Assembly: GCA_964385465.1 (NCBI GenBank)
Contig: CAYLPJ010000034.1
Coordinates: 1 to 64,000 of the forward strand
Length of the DNA: 64,000 nt
Source: CAYLPJ01 sp964385465
GTDB taxonomy: Bacteria; Planctomycetota; Phycisphaerae; SM23-33
Direction: 5' to 3'
Made by a program: the position numbers and the translations under genes. This document shows, piece by piece, positions 1 through 8,623 of the stretch. Each line of letters starts with the position of its first letter. Positions within the stretch are counted from its first letter, which is position 1. The notes beneath the pieces were generated by a model. It worked only from the letters and a program-made list of their open reading frames with translations, searched no databases and was not told the DNA's origin.

Positions 1-1
1 C

Positions 2-58
2 CCCTTGTCAGACAAGGACTTACAGACGAATCTCATCGCCATGTTGAAGTCAGGATAA
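2..58 (+). CDS. possible C-terminal fragment of a gene cut by the window edge
   Basis: Read from base 2, the edge sequence gives 18 codons (beginning PLSDKDLQT, ending LKSG) and then TAA at 56-58. The composition is clearly less GC-rich than the neighbouring genes. The fragment is too short to assign to a family. A perfect 7-bp stem with a 1-nt loop lies at 3-17 (CCTTGTC/GACAAGG). The next 211 bases, up to the end of the following gene, show nothing else I can support. Confidence 0.2.
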   Translation, partial: PLSDKDLQTNLIAMLKSG

Positions 59-269
59 CTTAACACACAACTGCCCATCCGTCAAGGATTAGCGGCCGCC
101 GTCCGCGGCCTGGGCGTCGCCGGCAGCCGCCGGCCGGAGGGGTTTCTCCTTGCCCTCGCCGGACCTGCGCGCCGGGACCGGGTGCGCGTCTGTCCGAGGA
201 AAATCTCCCGCAATCGCAAATCCGGGCAAAACCCCACGAGTCGGCGCAAAACGACCCCCCCCCGGCGGG

Positions 270-3200
270 TCAGGGCGCCGCGGAGACGGCGTGAAGCTTG
301 CCGTCGTCGCTGCCGACGTAGACCGTCCCCGCGGCGGGCCAGGGGCTGGACAGGATCTTCCCGCCGGTGCGGCAGGTCCAGCGTCGCCGGCCGGTGCGGG
401 CATCGAGGGCGTACAGCGTGCCGTCGTGGCAACCGAAGTAGACGCCCCCGTCGGCGGCCGAGACCGAGGGGCAGGACCGGATGGGCGCGCCGGCGTCGAA
501 AGTCCACCTCGGCTGGCCGTCGGCCAGGTCCAGGCAGAACAGCAGCCCGCCGTCGAAGCCGAGGTAGACGCGCCCGTCCCACACGGCCGGGCTGGTCAGC
601 AGGACCTTGCGGACGTTGACCGACTGACCCGGCGCGGCGACGGGCCGCCTCCAGAGCAGCCGCCCGCTGTCGGCGTCGAGGGCGCGGATGTCGGGCAGGT
701 TCACGGCCCCGCCGAGGCCGCTGTTCAGCGCGAGCATGACGCTGCCGGCGACCGGATCGGTGTTGTGCCCGGCCCAGGCGTCCCCCCGGCCGATCGCGTA
801 GCGGGCGGTGGCGATCTCCGCGGCCGAGCCGTCGTGGTACAGCCGACCGCCGACCAGGGCCGCCGAGCTGAGCCGGCTGGTCCCGCCCCCGCGGAGTCGG
901 CCCTTGGTGGTCGCCCAGACCTGCCGGCCGGTGGCGGCATCGAAGCCCCAGCAGCCCTCGACGAACACCGTGCCGTACGCCACGGCCGGGGAGGTCGCCA
1001 GGGCCTGCCCCCGCCCGGGGGCGCGCCAGCGGACCTCGCCGGTCTCGGCCTCGACGGCGTAGAGCGCCCCGTCGTTGCCGCCGAAGTACACGCTGCCTCC
1101 GGCGACGCAGGGCGAGCCGGTCACCCCGCCGGGCACGGCCAGGCGCCAGAGCTCCTCGCCGTCCCGCGCCCGGATCGCGTGGAAGTGCCCGCCGTCGCTG
1201 CCGACGTAGACCACCCCGCCGACGACAACCGGGGAGGACCGCACGGCCCCGCCGGTGTCGAAGGTCCACCTCGCGGCGACCTCGCCCCCGCGCGGGCCGC
1301 GGGTGGCGTGGCAGCCCGTGCGCGCCAGCGAGCCGCGGTAGGCTGCCCCCGCCAGCGGATCGTAGTCGTTGGCGTCGATGTCGAGCACGACGGGCCAATC
1401 GGCCAGCGGCTCGAGGCCGTCGCGCGGGTGCGTGCCGGCCTCGCATCGCACGACGCGGAAGCCCAGGTCGGCGTAGGCGAAGGTGAGGTTGACGCGGTTC
1501 TGGCTGTCGCAGGAGATCCCGTGGGAGCCCGACAGCCTGGCGCCGCCGCACAGCCACGAGCCGCCGACGATCCGCGCCGACGGCGAGCCGCCGTACATCT
1601 CCCTGGGCTTGCCGTGGTTCCAGAACGGGTCGGCCTTGGGGTTCCGCACGTCCAGCTCCGGCGGGCGCGTCGGGTCCGCCCCACGCCGCGCCGAGTGCAG
1701 CCAGTGATATGCGTTGCCCTGCATGTCCAGCAGGCCGAAGGCGTTGGGTTTCTTGCGGCCGACGGGGTGCGTCCGCCCGCCGGCGTTGGCCAGGTGCCAG
1801 GCATGCGCGTCGCGCTCGGCCGGGTTGTCGCCCCAGAAGTACGGCGTGTCTCCGCCGGCGCGGAGGGCGTACTCGAACTCCGCCGCCGTCGGCAGGCGAA
1901 AGCCGTCGGCGTCCCACCGGGTGAAGACCCACGGCTGGGGAAGCAGGTGGCTGTAGGCGCTGTAGCGGTGCGGCTCGGCGGAGACGGTCTCCGGCCCCGA
2001 GACCTTCAGCGCCCGCCAGGCGAACGCGCGGCGGTAGACGCTCGTGCGGTTGGGGTCCGTGTAGTAGCAGGGCGTGCGGCCGAGCATCTCCGAGAGGGCG
2101 TTGCACCACACGACCGCGTCATGCCAGGTGACCCGCGTGACCGGCTCATCGGGCCCGTGGCGGTGGAGGAAGTAGTACATGTTGCCCATGTCGCCGGTTC
2201 GTGCGAAGGCGTAGCCGTTGGCCTCGGCCCACTGGAGGACGCGTTTCCACTGCGCGTAGGTGGTGTGGGTCCGCGCGACGGCCAGGGGGGAGACGGTGAT
2301 CTCGGTGCGGTCGGGGAACCGGTGGAAGGTCCCGCCGGGCAGGTCGATCATCTCCGGGGCGTCGCCGGCGGGCTCGGCCGGCTTGCGGCGGGCGGCGGTG
2401 CGGGTGTCGGGGCCGAACCGCCAGGCGGGCGCGCCGTCGATCTCGCCGACGCCGGTCTCGTCGGGCACGGGTCCTCGGGCCGGCGCGGCCAGGCCGGCGC
2501 GTCGGCGGACCATGCGGACGCCGATCCGGCAACTGCCGTCGTGCGGCGCATCCCCGTAGGGCGACGCCGCCTGCCCGCCGGCCGTGGGGTCCCGCGGGTG
2601 ATCGAACCCGCCGCCGATGGCGAGTTGCGGCGGCCCGGCGGCGGGGTCGTAGACGTCCCCGTGCGGCCAGGTGAGCTCCCAGACGTTGCCCGCCAGGTCG
2701 TGGAGGCCGAGCGCGTCGGCCTTCCGCGTGCCGACGTCGTGCGTCCGCCGGCCGCTGTTGTCGGCCAGCCATGCGGCGGCGGGCGCGGCGCGGTTCTTTC
2801 CGGCCCGCCAGGCGGCGAGCCATTCGGCGGGGGTGGGCAGGCGGTAGCCGTCGGCGGCCCAGTCCACGTACACGCTCGCCGGCGGGACGGTTTCGCAGGT
2901 CGGGCCCAGGAGGTTCCGCCGCTCGTAGGGCGGCGCGACGGCCCGGGTGGCGATGTGCATGTTGCGGAAGGGCTCGCGGAAGTTCGGATCGACGTAGTAG
3001 CAGGCCCGGCGCCCTTCCATCTCCGACAGCGTGTTGCAGATGGCCAGGGCGTCGTACCACGTGACGTTGGTGGCCGGCTCGTGGGGGCCGTGGGAGTGCT
3101 CCCCGAGCAGCATGCTGCCCATGTCGCCGGCCTTGGTGTAGACGTAGCGGGCCTCGAGGGTGTGGAACGGCGCGTCGCCGTAGCGGTGGATGTCCTTCCA

Positions 3201-4319
3201 GAGGGCATAGGGCGTCTCGCAGGCGGCGAGGTGGAAGGCGGGTACGCCCTCGCGGTGGGGCACGGGGACCATGGCCTGGTGGACACTTGGCACGGCGGGA
3301 CGGCGGACGACGGCGTCGGCCTCGAAGCCGTACCACTTCAGGTGGCTCTGCTTGCCTTCGAGGTTGGTCTTGGCGACGTACCAGCCGACGGCGCGGACGT
3401 CGTCGAACCGCCGGGGCGCGAAGTCGGCGGCGTCGGCGTCGAAGAGGATGTGGTGGCCTTGCGGCTTGTAGGGCGCCCAGGTCGCCTCGGTCGGGCGCAG
3501 CAGGAAGACGCGGCCCTTCGCGGGCTTGTAGCCGGCCGAGGGAATGTCGAACTGCTCGGTGTCGGAGATCCACAGCCCGCAGGGGTCGCCGACGATCATC
3601 CGCACGTCGTCGAAGCCCATCCAGTAGTCGCGGGCGGTAATCGACGCCAGGCGGCTGGACTCGTCGAGGCTCACCCGGCCTCGGTCGGCGGCGTTGAGGA
3701 AGTCGGCCTTCCGCCACAGGATCGCCCAGGCGTTGCGGTGGACGCTGTCGGCGCGGCGCTCGTTGGCCTGGCCGTGGAGGGGGTGGTCTTCGGCCCGCCC
3801 GTCGTACCACGGCGGGCTGTGGTCGGGGTTGTAGCCCATCTCGGCGTAGAAGGGGTAGGCCTGCGGCGTCGAGTTGGCCACGTACCAGCTCACCCCGCCG
3901 TAGAATCGCGCGCTGCGGCGGTTGGGCAGGGCCATGTGCATGGGCCAGTCCGGGTTGCTCAGCGGCTCGGCGAGGCTGAAGGGCAGGGAAGCGACGTAGT
4001 CGTCGTCGGTGGCGGCGTCGCCGTCGACGTCCACATCGTGGGTGATGCGGAACAGCTCGTCCCGCGGCGTGCGGGGCGCCAGCGGCCCGTTGGGATGCCG
4101 CCATACCATGTAGTTGCTCAGCCCGTGCCGCGTCCACTTGCCCGCGTAGCTGACGATCCGGCAGCGAACGGCCTCGACCGGCGCATCCGCGCCCGGCCAG
4201 GCCGGCTGCCAGGGCCGCCGGGGCGGGTCCTCGGCGGCGGGCGCGGCCATCACCGGGGCCGCCAGGATGAGGGGCACGCAGCACAGCAGGAAGCGGCGCG
4301 CACGGTGGGGCATGATCAT
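270..4319 (-). CDS. secreted protein with two SUMF1/formylglycine-generating-like domains and a PQQ-type beta-propeller
   Basis: A 1349-residue protein with an N-terminal signal peptide (MPHRARRFLLCCV, cleavage near VMAAPA). Residues about 30-340 are a unique region. A first SUMF1-like domain follows at about 345-605 (motifs VTWYDALAICN, YRLPTPAEW, GLHDLAGNVWELTW). A second is at about 655-960 (VTWHDAVVWCN, FRLPTAAEF, GLLDMQGNAYHW, RIVGGSW). From about 1000 to the end there are repeated PQQ/quinoprotein-like blades such as VVYVGSDGG, VYFGGNDG and VYFGCHDG. SUMF1-like domains are not always catalytic; in many secreted proteins they act as binding modules, so activity is not asserted. The start ATG at 4319 overlaps the stop of the upstream gene in an ATGA arrangement, implying coupled translation. 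A second ATG at 4313 is also possible. Export to the periplasm or cell surface is inferred from the signal peptide. Confidence 0.8.
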   Translation of the reverse strand: MIMPHRARRFLLCCVPLILAAPVMAAPAAEDPPRRPWQPAWPGADAPVEAVRCRIVSYAGKWTRHGLSNYMVWRHPNGPLAPRTPRDELFRITHDVDVDGDAATDDDYVASLPFSLAEPLSNPDWPMHMALPNRRSARFYGGVSWYVANSTPQAYPFYAEMGYNPDHSPPWYDGRAEDHPLHGQANERRADSVHRNAWAILWRKADFLNAADRGRVSLDESSRLASITARDYWMGFDDVRMIVGDPCGLWISDTEQFDIPSAGYKPAKGRVFLLRPTEATWAPYKPQGHHILFDADAADFAPRRFDDVRAVGWYVAKTNLEGKQSHLKWYGFEADAVVRRPAVPSVHQAMVPVPHREGVPAFHLAACETPYALWKDIHRYGDAPFHTLEARYVYTKAGDMGSMLLGEHSHGPHEPATNVTWYDALAICNTLSEMEGRRACYYVDPNFREPFRNMHIATRAVAPPYERRNLLGPTCETVPPASVYVDWAADGYRLPTPAEWLAAWRAGKNRAAPAAAWLADNSGRRTHDVGTRKADALGLHDLAGNVWELTWPHGDVYDPAAGPPQLAIGGGFDHPRDPTAGGQAASPYGDAPHDGSCRIGVRMVRRRAGLAAPARGPVPDETGVGEIDGAPAWRFGPDTRTAARRKPAEPAGDAPEMIDLPGGTFHRFPDRTEITVSPLAVARTHTTYAQWKRVLQWAEANGYAFARTGDMGNMYYFLHRHGPDEPVTRVTWHDAVVWCNALSEMLGRTPCYYTDPNRTSVYRRAFAWRALKVSGPETVSAEPHRYSAYSHLLPQPWVFTRWDADGFRLPTAAEFEYALRAGGDTPYFWGDNPAERDAHAWHLANAGGRTHPVGRKKPNAFGLLDMQGNAYHWLHSARRGADPTRPPELDVRNPKADPFWNHGKPREMYGGSPSARIVGGSWLCGGARLSGSHGISCDSQNRVNLTFAYADLGFRVVRCEAGTHPRDGLEPLADWPVVLDIDANDYDPLAGAAYRGSLARTGCHATRGPRGGEVAARWTFDTGGAVRSSPVVVGGVVYVGSDGGHFHAIRARDGEELWRLAVPGGVTGSPCVAGGSVYFGGNDGALYAVEAETGEVRWRAPGRGQALATSPAVAYGTVFVEGCWGFDAATGRQVWATTKGRLRGGGTSRLSSAALVGGRLYHDGSAAEIATARYAIGRGDAWAGHNTDPVAGSVMLALNSGLGGAVNLPDIRALDADSGRLLWRRPVAAPGQSVNVRKVLLTSPAVWDGRVYLGFDGGLLFCLDLADGQPRWTFDAGAPIRSCPSVSAADGGVYFGCHDGTLYALDARTGRRRWTCRTGGKILSSPWPAAGTVYVGSDDGKLHAVSAAP

Positions 4320-5509
4320 GGCTCCTTCGTGGACTCGCCGACGACGGCGAAGCCCTGGTGCCACCGGCTCCACCGGCCGTACGTGCCGTCGGCGGGCTTC
4401 TCGCGTACGCGGGCCCAGTAGGTGGCCCCGCCGGCGAGGCGGGCCTTGCCCGCGCGGGTTGCGACGAACCGCCCCGTCTCGGCGTCGACGCGGACGCGGC
4501 CGGCGGCGGTGACGGGCCCGGACCGCCAGACGACGGTTCGCCCCTCGGGGTCGGCGGCGAGCTCGACCTGCCACGGTCCCCGCTCGCCCGACCCGCGGAA
4601 AGGCGTCTTGATCAGCACGGGGTTGGGCGGGCAGACCACCGGGCCGATCGGGCGCGCCGAGATCACGAAGTTGTCGAACCAGCGCGTCTGGGTCACCGGC
4701 GAGCCCTTGTTCCAGTAGGCCTCGAGGAAGACCGCGTTGATGCCGCGGGCGGTGTAGGTGCCCACCCAGTTGAGCTTCTTGCGCTGGCAGCCGAGACGGG
4801 CGTCGATCCAGAGCTGGTTGAGCCCGTCGGCCTTGCCCGGGGTGTTGAGCCTGGCCCGGGCCTCCACGCAGACCCACCAGCCGCTCTCGCGCCGGGCGTG
4901 GATGGGGAAGTCCGCCGGCGGCTTGTTGCCCAGCCAGCGCAGCCGGGCGAAGTCGTTGTAGCGGCGGGTGACCACGCGCCCTCCGCGGACGCCCCCGGCC
5001 GGGTCCAGCGTCAACTTCAGACCCCCGCCGCCCCAGACGTGGGCGATCATCGCCTGGTTCCACCGCCCCGAGACGATGCTCGTCGCCCGCGACATCTTCG
5101 CCGGCGAGCCGCCCGTCCAGCCGGGCTGGTGCTTGACGTAGATCCGCCAGTACACGTCCGTGAACCGCTCGCCGCGACGGACCACCCGCCCGGTGGGGCT
5201 GTCGCCGAAGAACACCTTCCGGTTGCCCGTGCCCCGCCGCCCCTTCTCGTAGATCATCGGCAGGGACTTGCCCGACCCCCCCAACGCCGACTCGTCTGTC
5301 GGTGCGTTGCGGCCCTCGGTGTACCGCCTGGGCGGGCCGTCGAAGTCGTCGTACCAGATCACCGCCGGGTCGTCCTCGTGAGGCTGGCGGGGGAGGGGAA
5401 CGACCGACTCGATCCGCGGGCTCTCCGGCGGCGGGTCCGGCTCGGCGGCCGGGGCGAGTGCGGCCATCGAGACGACGGCACAGGAAACCAGGCGGCCGAC
5501 GGTTGCCAT
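4316..5509 (-). CDS. secreted protein, probable concanavalin-like beta-sandwich, with C-terminal fibronectin-like tail
   Basis: 397 residues with a signal peptide (VGRLVSCAVVSMAALAPAA). The mature part starts with a proline-rich linker, then WYDDFDGPP. The WYDDFDG start, the DVYWRIYVKHQ strand and the FLEAYWNKG and RWFDNFVIS strands resemble the jelly-roll folds of polysaccharide lyases or LamG-type domains; this is a fold-level impression only. The last 100 residues (GATYWARVREKPADGTYGRWSRW) resemble a fibronectin type III module. It is the first gene of a two-gene unit: its TGA overlaps the ATG of the SUMF1/PQQ gene by 4 nt, so both products are probably made together. No catalytic residues could be assigned. 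Confidence 0.65.
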   Translation of the reverse strand: MATVGRLVSCAVVSMAALAPAAEPDPPPESPRIESVVPLPRQPHEDDPAVIWYDDFDGPPRRYTEGRNAPTDESALGGSGKSLPMIYEKGRRGTGNRKVFFGDSPTGRVVRRGERFTDVYWRIYVKHQPGWTGGSPAKMSRATSIVSGRWNQAMIAHVWGGGGLKLTLDPAGGVRGGRVVTRRYNDFARLRWLGNKPPADFPIHARRESGWWVCVEARARLNTPGKADGLNQLWIDARLGCQRKKLNWVGTYTARGINAVFLEAYWNKGSPVTQTRWFDNFVISARPIGPVVCPPNPVLIKTPFRGSGERGPWQVELAADPEGRTVVWRSGPVTAAGRVRVDAETGRFVATRAGKARLAGGATYWARVREKPADGTYGRWSRWHQGFAVVGESTKEP

Positions 5510-5620
5510 GGCGGCTCCAGGCGCGGGGCTGGGGGCATTCGCGTGCTCGGGGACTCCACGTCCTTCAACAGCGCCCCGGCCCGGGGCGTGTCGGTCGAGC
5601 CGATGGCGGGGCGGCGCGGC

Positions 5621-6031
5621 TCAGGCGCCCGGGCGTTGGCCGGTCACGACCGCCCCCGGTGCGGGGGCGACCATGGCGGCGATGTCGGCGACGGCGTCGG
5701 CGAGCTCGTCGGGACGGAAGGGCTTGGCGATGTAGACGTCGGCGTCCGGGCAGAGTTGCCTGACGACACCGCAGAGGAAATGCCTCGGCGCCAGCAGGGC
5801 CAGCCCGACGCCGCGGAGTGGAATGCGGCGGATGCGGCGGAAGATTTCGTAGCCGTCCATGCCGGGCATCAACCAATTGACGATCGCGGCACGAATGTCC
5901 GGACGGGAGCGGATTACCTCCCACGCCTCGCGTCCGTCGGCGACGGCGAGCGCCGCCAGCCCCTTCTGACTGAGCGCCTCGGTCAGCAGCGCTCGTGAAA
6001 CCGCGTCGTCGTCAGCAACAAGTACGGTCAT
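5621..6031 (-). CDS. single-domain response-regulator receiver lacking the phospho-acceptor aspartate
   Basis: 136 residues, essentially one CheY-like receiver domain. The acidic pocket (TVLVADDDAVSR) and the conserved lysine (YIAKPFRPDEL) are present. At the usual phospho-Asp position the sequence is IVNWLMPGMDG, with Asn encoded by AAT (complement of 5876-5878). The usual Thr/Ser after beta-4 also looks absent (GLALLAPR). It is therefore probably an atypical or pseudo-receiver that signals by binding rather than by standard phosphorylation. The start ATG at 6031 is chosen because the domain begins there; upstream in-frame sequence is non-homologous. No output domain is present. A second receiver-type regulator lies 231 bp upstream on the same strand. 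Confidence 0.8.
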   Translation of the reverse strand: MTVLVADDDAVSRALLTEALSQKGLAALAVADGREAWEVIRSRPDIRAAIVNWLMPGMDGYEIFRRIRRIPLRGVGLALLAPRHFLCGVVRQLCPDADVYIAKPFRPDELADAVADIAAMVAPAPGAVVTGQRPGA

Positions 6032-6127
6032 ATCCCGATTCCCACGGCCCGTGTCCCACACGCTGCCGAAAGACGTTGTCAGTGGAACCAACCCGATACT
6101 GCGGCCCACGTCAAACGCTTCACCTCT

Positions 6128-6156
6128 ATTGTATTTATCGGTTTTGGCGTTTCCAA
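6128..6156 (-). promoter_or_regulatory. candidate sigma-70-like promoter for the atypical receiver gene
   Basis: On the minus strand, TTGGAA (complement of 6151-6156) and TACAAT (complement of 6128-6133) are separated by 17 bp. They lie in a markedly A+T-rich stretch (about 6120-6235) that contrasts with the GC-rich genes. The predicted leader to the ATG at 6031 is about 90 nt. Judged from sequence only. Confidence 0.4.
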
Positions 6157-6262
6157 CCGCGTAGTGATTTTATATTTTTTGAGCTTTTGGGTGTATTTTA
6201 GTGTAAGAGTGCGCAGAAAGCGGGTTAAGAGGGAATGGGGTGTTCGCCGGAGAGGTGTTGGC

Positions 6263-6871
6263 TCAGCGACTGACGGAGTTGGTGTCCCTTCGGACAGTCC
6301 GGCCGGCGTCGTGGAGGGCGTCGGCGATCTCGTCCAGCAGGGCGTCGATGTTCAGGGGTTTGTGCATCAGGCAGCGGGCGCCGCGGGAGAGGATGGCCTC
6401 CTGAAGCTCGTCGGACGGATCGGCGGTGATGCCGATGATCACCGTATCGCGGGTGTCCTTGCGTTCCTTGACCCGCCGGCAGACCTCCAGGCCGTCCATG
6501 CCGGGCATCCGCATGTCGAGGATGACCACGTCGGGATGGGTCGCGCCGACCGCCTCGCCGGCGGAAAAGCCGTCATGGGCGGTGGATACCTCGAAATCGG
6601 GGAAGGCCGAGGCGATCTCGTCGGACAGCAGCGTGGTCACCCCGGGCTCATCGTCGACGATGAGGACCTTCGGGGGGGAGGGCAGCAGTTCATCGGGGAT
6701 GCGGAGCCCCTGGCGTCGAAGGAACTCGACGAGGTCCTCGGCCTCGACCCGGCGGTGCCCTCCGGGCGTACGCCCGGCCTTGAGCTTGCCTTGATCGATC
6801 CAGTTCGAGACCGATGCGACCGCCACGCCAAGCATCCGCGCAACGGCTGTCGTCGAAAGCGTTCGTCTCAT
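6263..6871 (-). CDS. response regulator with N-terminal MerR-like HTH and C-terminal receiver domain
   Basis: 202 residues. Residues about 1-55 form a MerR/excisionase-type helix-turn-helix (STTAVARMLGVAVASVSNWID, then TPGGHRRV). After a short linker (PDELLPSPP) comes a canonical receiver: KVLIVDDEPG acidic pair, phospho-Asp in VVILDMRMPGMDG, Thr in IIGITAD and Lys in CLMHKPLN. The order HTH-receiver is the reverse of the usual receiver-output arrangement. The start ATG at 6871 is placed where the HTH begins. It lies upstream of, and in the same direction as, the atypical receiver gene, so the two may act in one pathway; no histidine kinase is in the window. It probably binds DNA in a phosphorylation-dependent way. 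Confidence 0.85.
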   Translation of the reverse strand: MRRTLSTTAVARMLGVAVASVSNWIDQGKLKAGRTPGGHRRVEAEDLVEFLRRQGLRIPDELLPSPPKVLIVDDEPGVTTLLSDEIASAFPDFEVSTAHDGFSAGEAVGATHPDVVILDMRMPGMDGLEVCRRVKERKDTRDTVIIGITADPSDELQEAILSRGARCLMHKPLNIDALLDEIADALHDAGRTVRRDTNSVSR

Positions 6872-7230
6872 ACTACGGCCCAAGGGGAGATGGCATACGT
6901 CCGATCGCGGACATGGTACGGAACTTACGGCCCAAACGCCAGCGCTAAAGCTGGGGAAATCGCCCAAAAGCCAACGCTTCCGCAAATCCGGGGCCGTAAC
7001 TCGTTCGCGGTTCGGCCCGCCGACATCTTTGTTACGATATCGGCGGGGGCGCGTCCCCGATGATCCCAAAACCATAAAAAGCATAAAATACATACGCGGC
7101 GTCGGCAACCGCACACCGGGGGGGCGGCAGGGATTCAGGGCAGTTGCTTCCCGGCGGCCCGTTGCTCCGGGCGTTGGCTCGGGATCGCCTGCCTCCCTTG
7201 GACCTCTGCTGATCCTCGGCCGCGAAGCGC
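6872..7230. other. intergenic region between a regulator and the glycine-cleavage operon end
   Basis: There is no convincing coding sequence in these 359 bases. It should carry the promoter of the minus-strand HTH-receiver gene. An A+T-rich patch lies at about 7065-7100. A small stem (CCAGC/GCTGG, 6939-6954) is present, and the heptamer ACGGCCC recurs. I could not pick a clear -35/-10 pair. Confidence 0.4.
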
Positions 7231-8622
7231 CTACCGGCTGCGGCGGCGCTTCTGGCGGAGCCAGGATTCGGCCACGACGACCAGGGCCTCCTGGAACGTG
7301 GGGTGGGCGTGGATCGTATTGGCGATCTGCTCCAGCGTCAGGCCCTGGCGCAGCGCCAGGGCGGCTTCGTGGATCATGTCCGTCGCGTGGGGGCCGATCC
7401 ACAGCGCCCCGTGCAGCCGCCCGGTGTTGCGGTCGGCGAGCACGCGGACCTGCCCGGCCGTCTCCTCGTACAGCAGCGCCGTACCGCTGCTTGCGTAGCT
7501 GTAGCGGAAGACGCCGACGCGTCCGAGCTTCTCCTTCGCCTGCTCGTGGGTGAGCCCCACCGACGCGACCTCCGGGTGGGTGTACACGCCGACGGGCACG
7601 ACCGTCCGGTCGTCGCGGGTGTGGTAGCCCATCGCGTTGTCCCCGGCGACGTTGCCCATCCGCTCGGCGAGGTGGGCGTACTGGAGCTTCTCGGCCACGT
7701 CGCCGGCGGCGTAGACGTTCTCGACGTTCGTCCGGCAGCGGTCGTCGACGGGGATGATCCCGTCGGCGAGGTGCACGCCGGCGGCCCCGAGGCCGATGCC
7801 CTCGACGTTGGCCTTGCGTCCCACGGCCACGAGGGCCCGCTCGGCGGTGACGGTCCTCCCGTCGTCGAGCTCGGCGGAGACCTGCCCGGCGCCGGCGGTC
7901 ATGGAGACGACCTTCCGCCCGCAGAGCACCTCGGCGCCGCGTTCGGCGAGCGAGGCCGCCACGGCCTCGCCGGCCTCCTCGTCCAGCACGCCGAGAAGGC
8001 GGTCGAGCATCTCGACGACGACGGTCCGCGCGCCCAGCTCGGCGTACATGGTGGCGAACTCGCTGCCGATGACCCCGCCGCCCATCACCAGGACGCTGGC
8101 GGGCACGTCGTCGGCAACGACGGCCTCGTCGGTCGTCCACAGCAGGCCGGTGTCCCAGGGCAGGCCCTCCGGGCGGACCGGCGACGAGCCGGTGGCGATC
8201 ACCACGTTCTTGGCGTGGACCGTCCGCGGGCCGTCGTCGGTCGCGACCTCCAGCGTGCCCCGGCCCGTCAGCCGCCCCTGCCCGCGGATCACGTCGATGC
8301 CCTTCTTGCCGGCCATGCCCTTCTCGGCCCGCCCGCGAAGCTCGCCGACGACGTCCTTGACCCGCCGCATGAGCCCGGGCCCGTCGACGCGTCCCTCGGC
8401 CGGGGCGATCCCCAGCGAGCCGGCGCGGGTCATCCGCCAGCGGGTGTCGGAGGCGTGGAGCATGGCCTTGGTGGGCATGCAGCCGACATTGAGGCACACT
8501 CCGCCGATGGCGGACCGCTCGATCAGGCACACCCGCCCGCCTCGGGCGGCGGCGCGGACGGCGGCGGCGTTGCCGGCCGGGCCGGCGCCGAGGACGGCGA
8601 CGTCGTAGCTGCCTTCGCCCAC
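7231..8622 (-). CDS. lpd: dihydrolipoyl dehydrogenase (E3 / L-protein)
   Basis: 463 residues, normal length for the family. FAD-binding GAGPAGNAAA is at the N-terminus. The redox-active disulfide is in GGVCLNVGCMPTK (Cys43, Cys48). An NAD-binding GGGVIGSEFA follows, and the dimerisation domain ends with HAHPTFQEAL, which contains the catalytic His-x4-Glu-type motif. The enzyme reoxidises dihydrolipoyl groups using NAD+, here most directly those of GcvH, and possibly also of 2-oxoacid dehydrogenases. The start is GTG at 8622, one base after the gcvPB stop, with a GGGAGGG ribosome-binding site inside the end of gcvPB. It is the last gene of the gcv operon. Confidence 0.95.
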   Translation of the reverse strand: MGEGSYDVAVLGAGPAGNAAAVRAAARGGRVCLIERSAIGGVCLNVGCMPTKAMLHASDTRWRMTRAGSLGIAPAEGRVDGPGLMRRVKDVVGELRGRAEKGMAGKKGIDVIRGQGRLTGRGTLEVATDDGPRTVHAKNVVIATGSSPVRPEGLPWDTGLLWTTDEAVVADDVPASVLVMGGGVIGSEFATMYAELGARTVVVEMLDRLLGVLDEEAGEAVAASLAERGAEVLCGRKVVSMTAGAGQVSAELDDGRTVTAERALVAVGRKANVEGIGLGAAGVHLADGIIPVDDRCRTNVENVYAAGDVAEKLQYAHLAERMGNVAGDNAMGYHTRDDRTVVPVGVYTHPEVASVGLTHEQAKEKLGRVGVFRYSYASSGTALLYEETAGQVRVLADRNTGRLHGALWIGPHATDMIHEAALALRQGLTLEQIANTIHAHPTFQEALVVVAESWLRQKRRRSR

Positions 8623-8623
8623 G

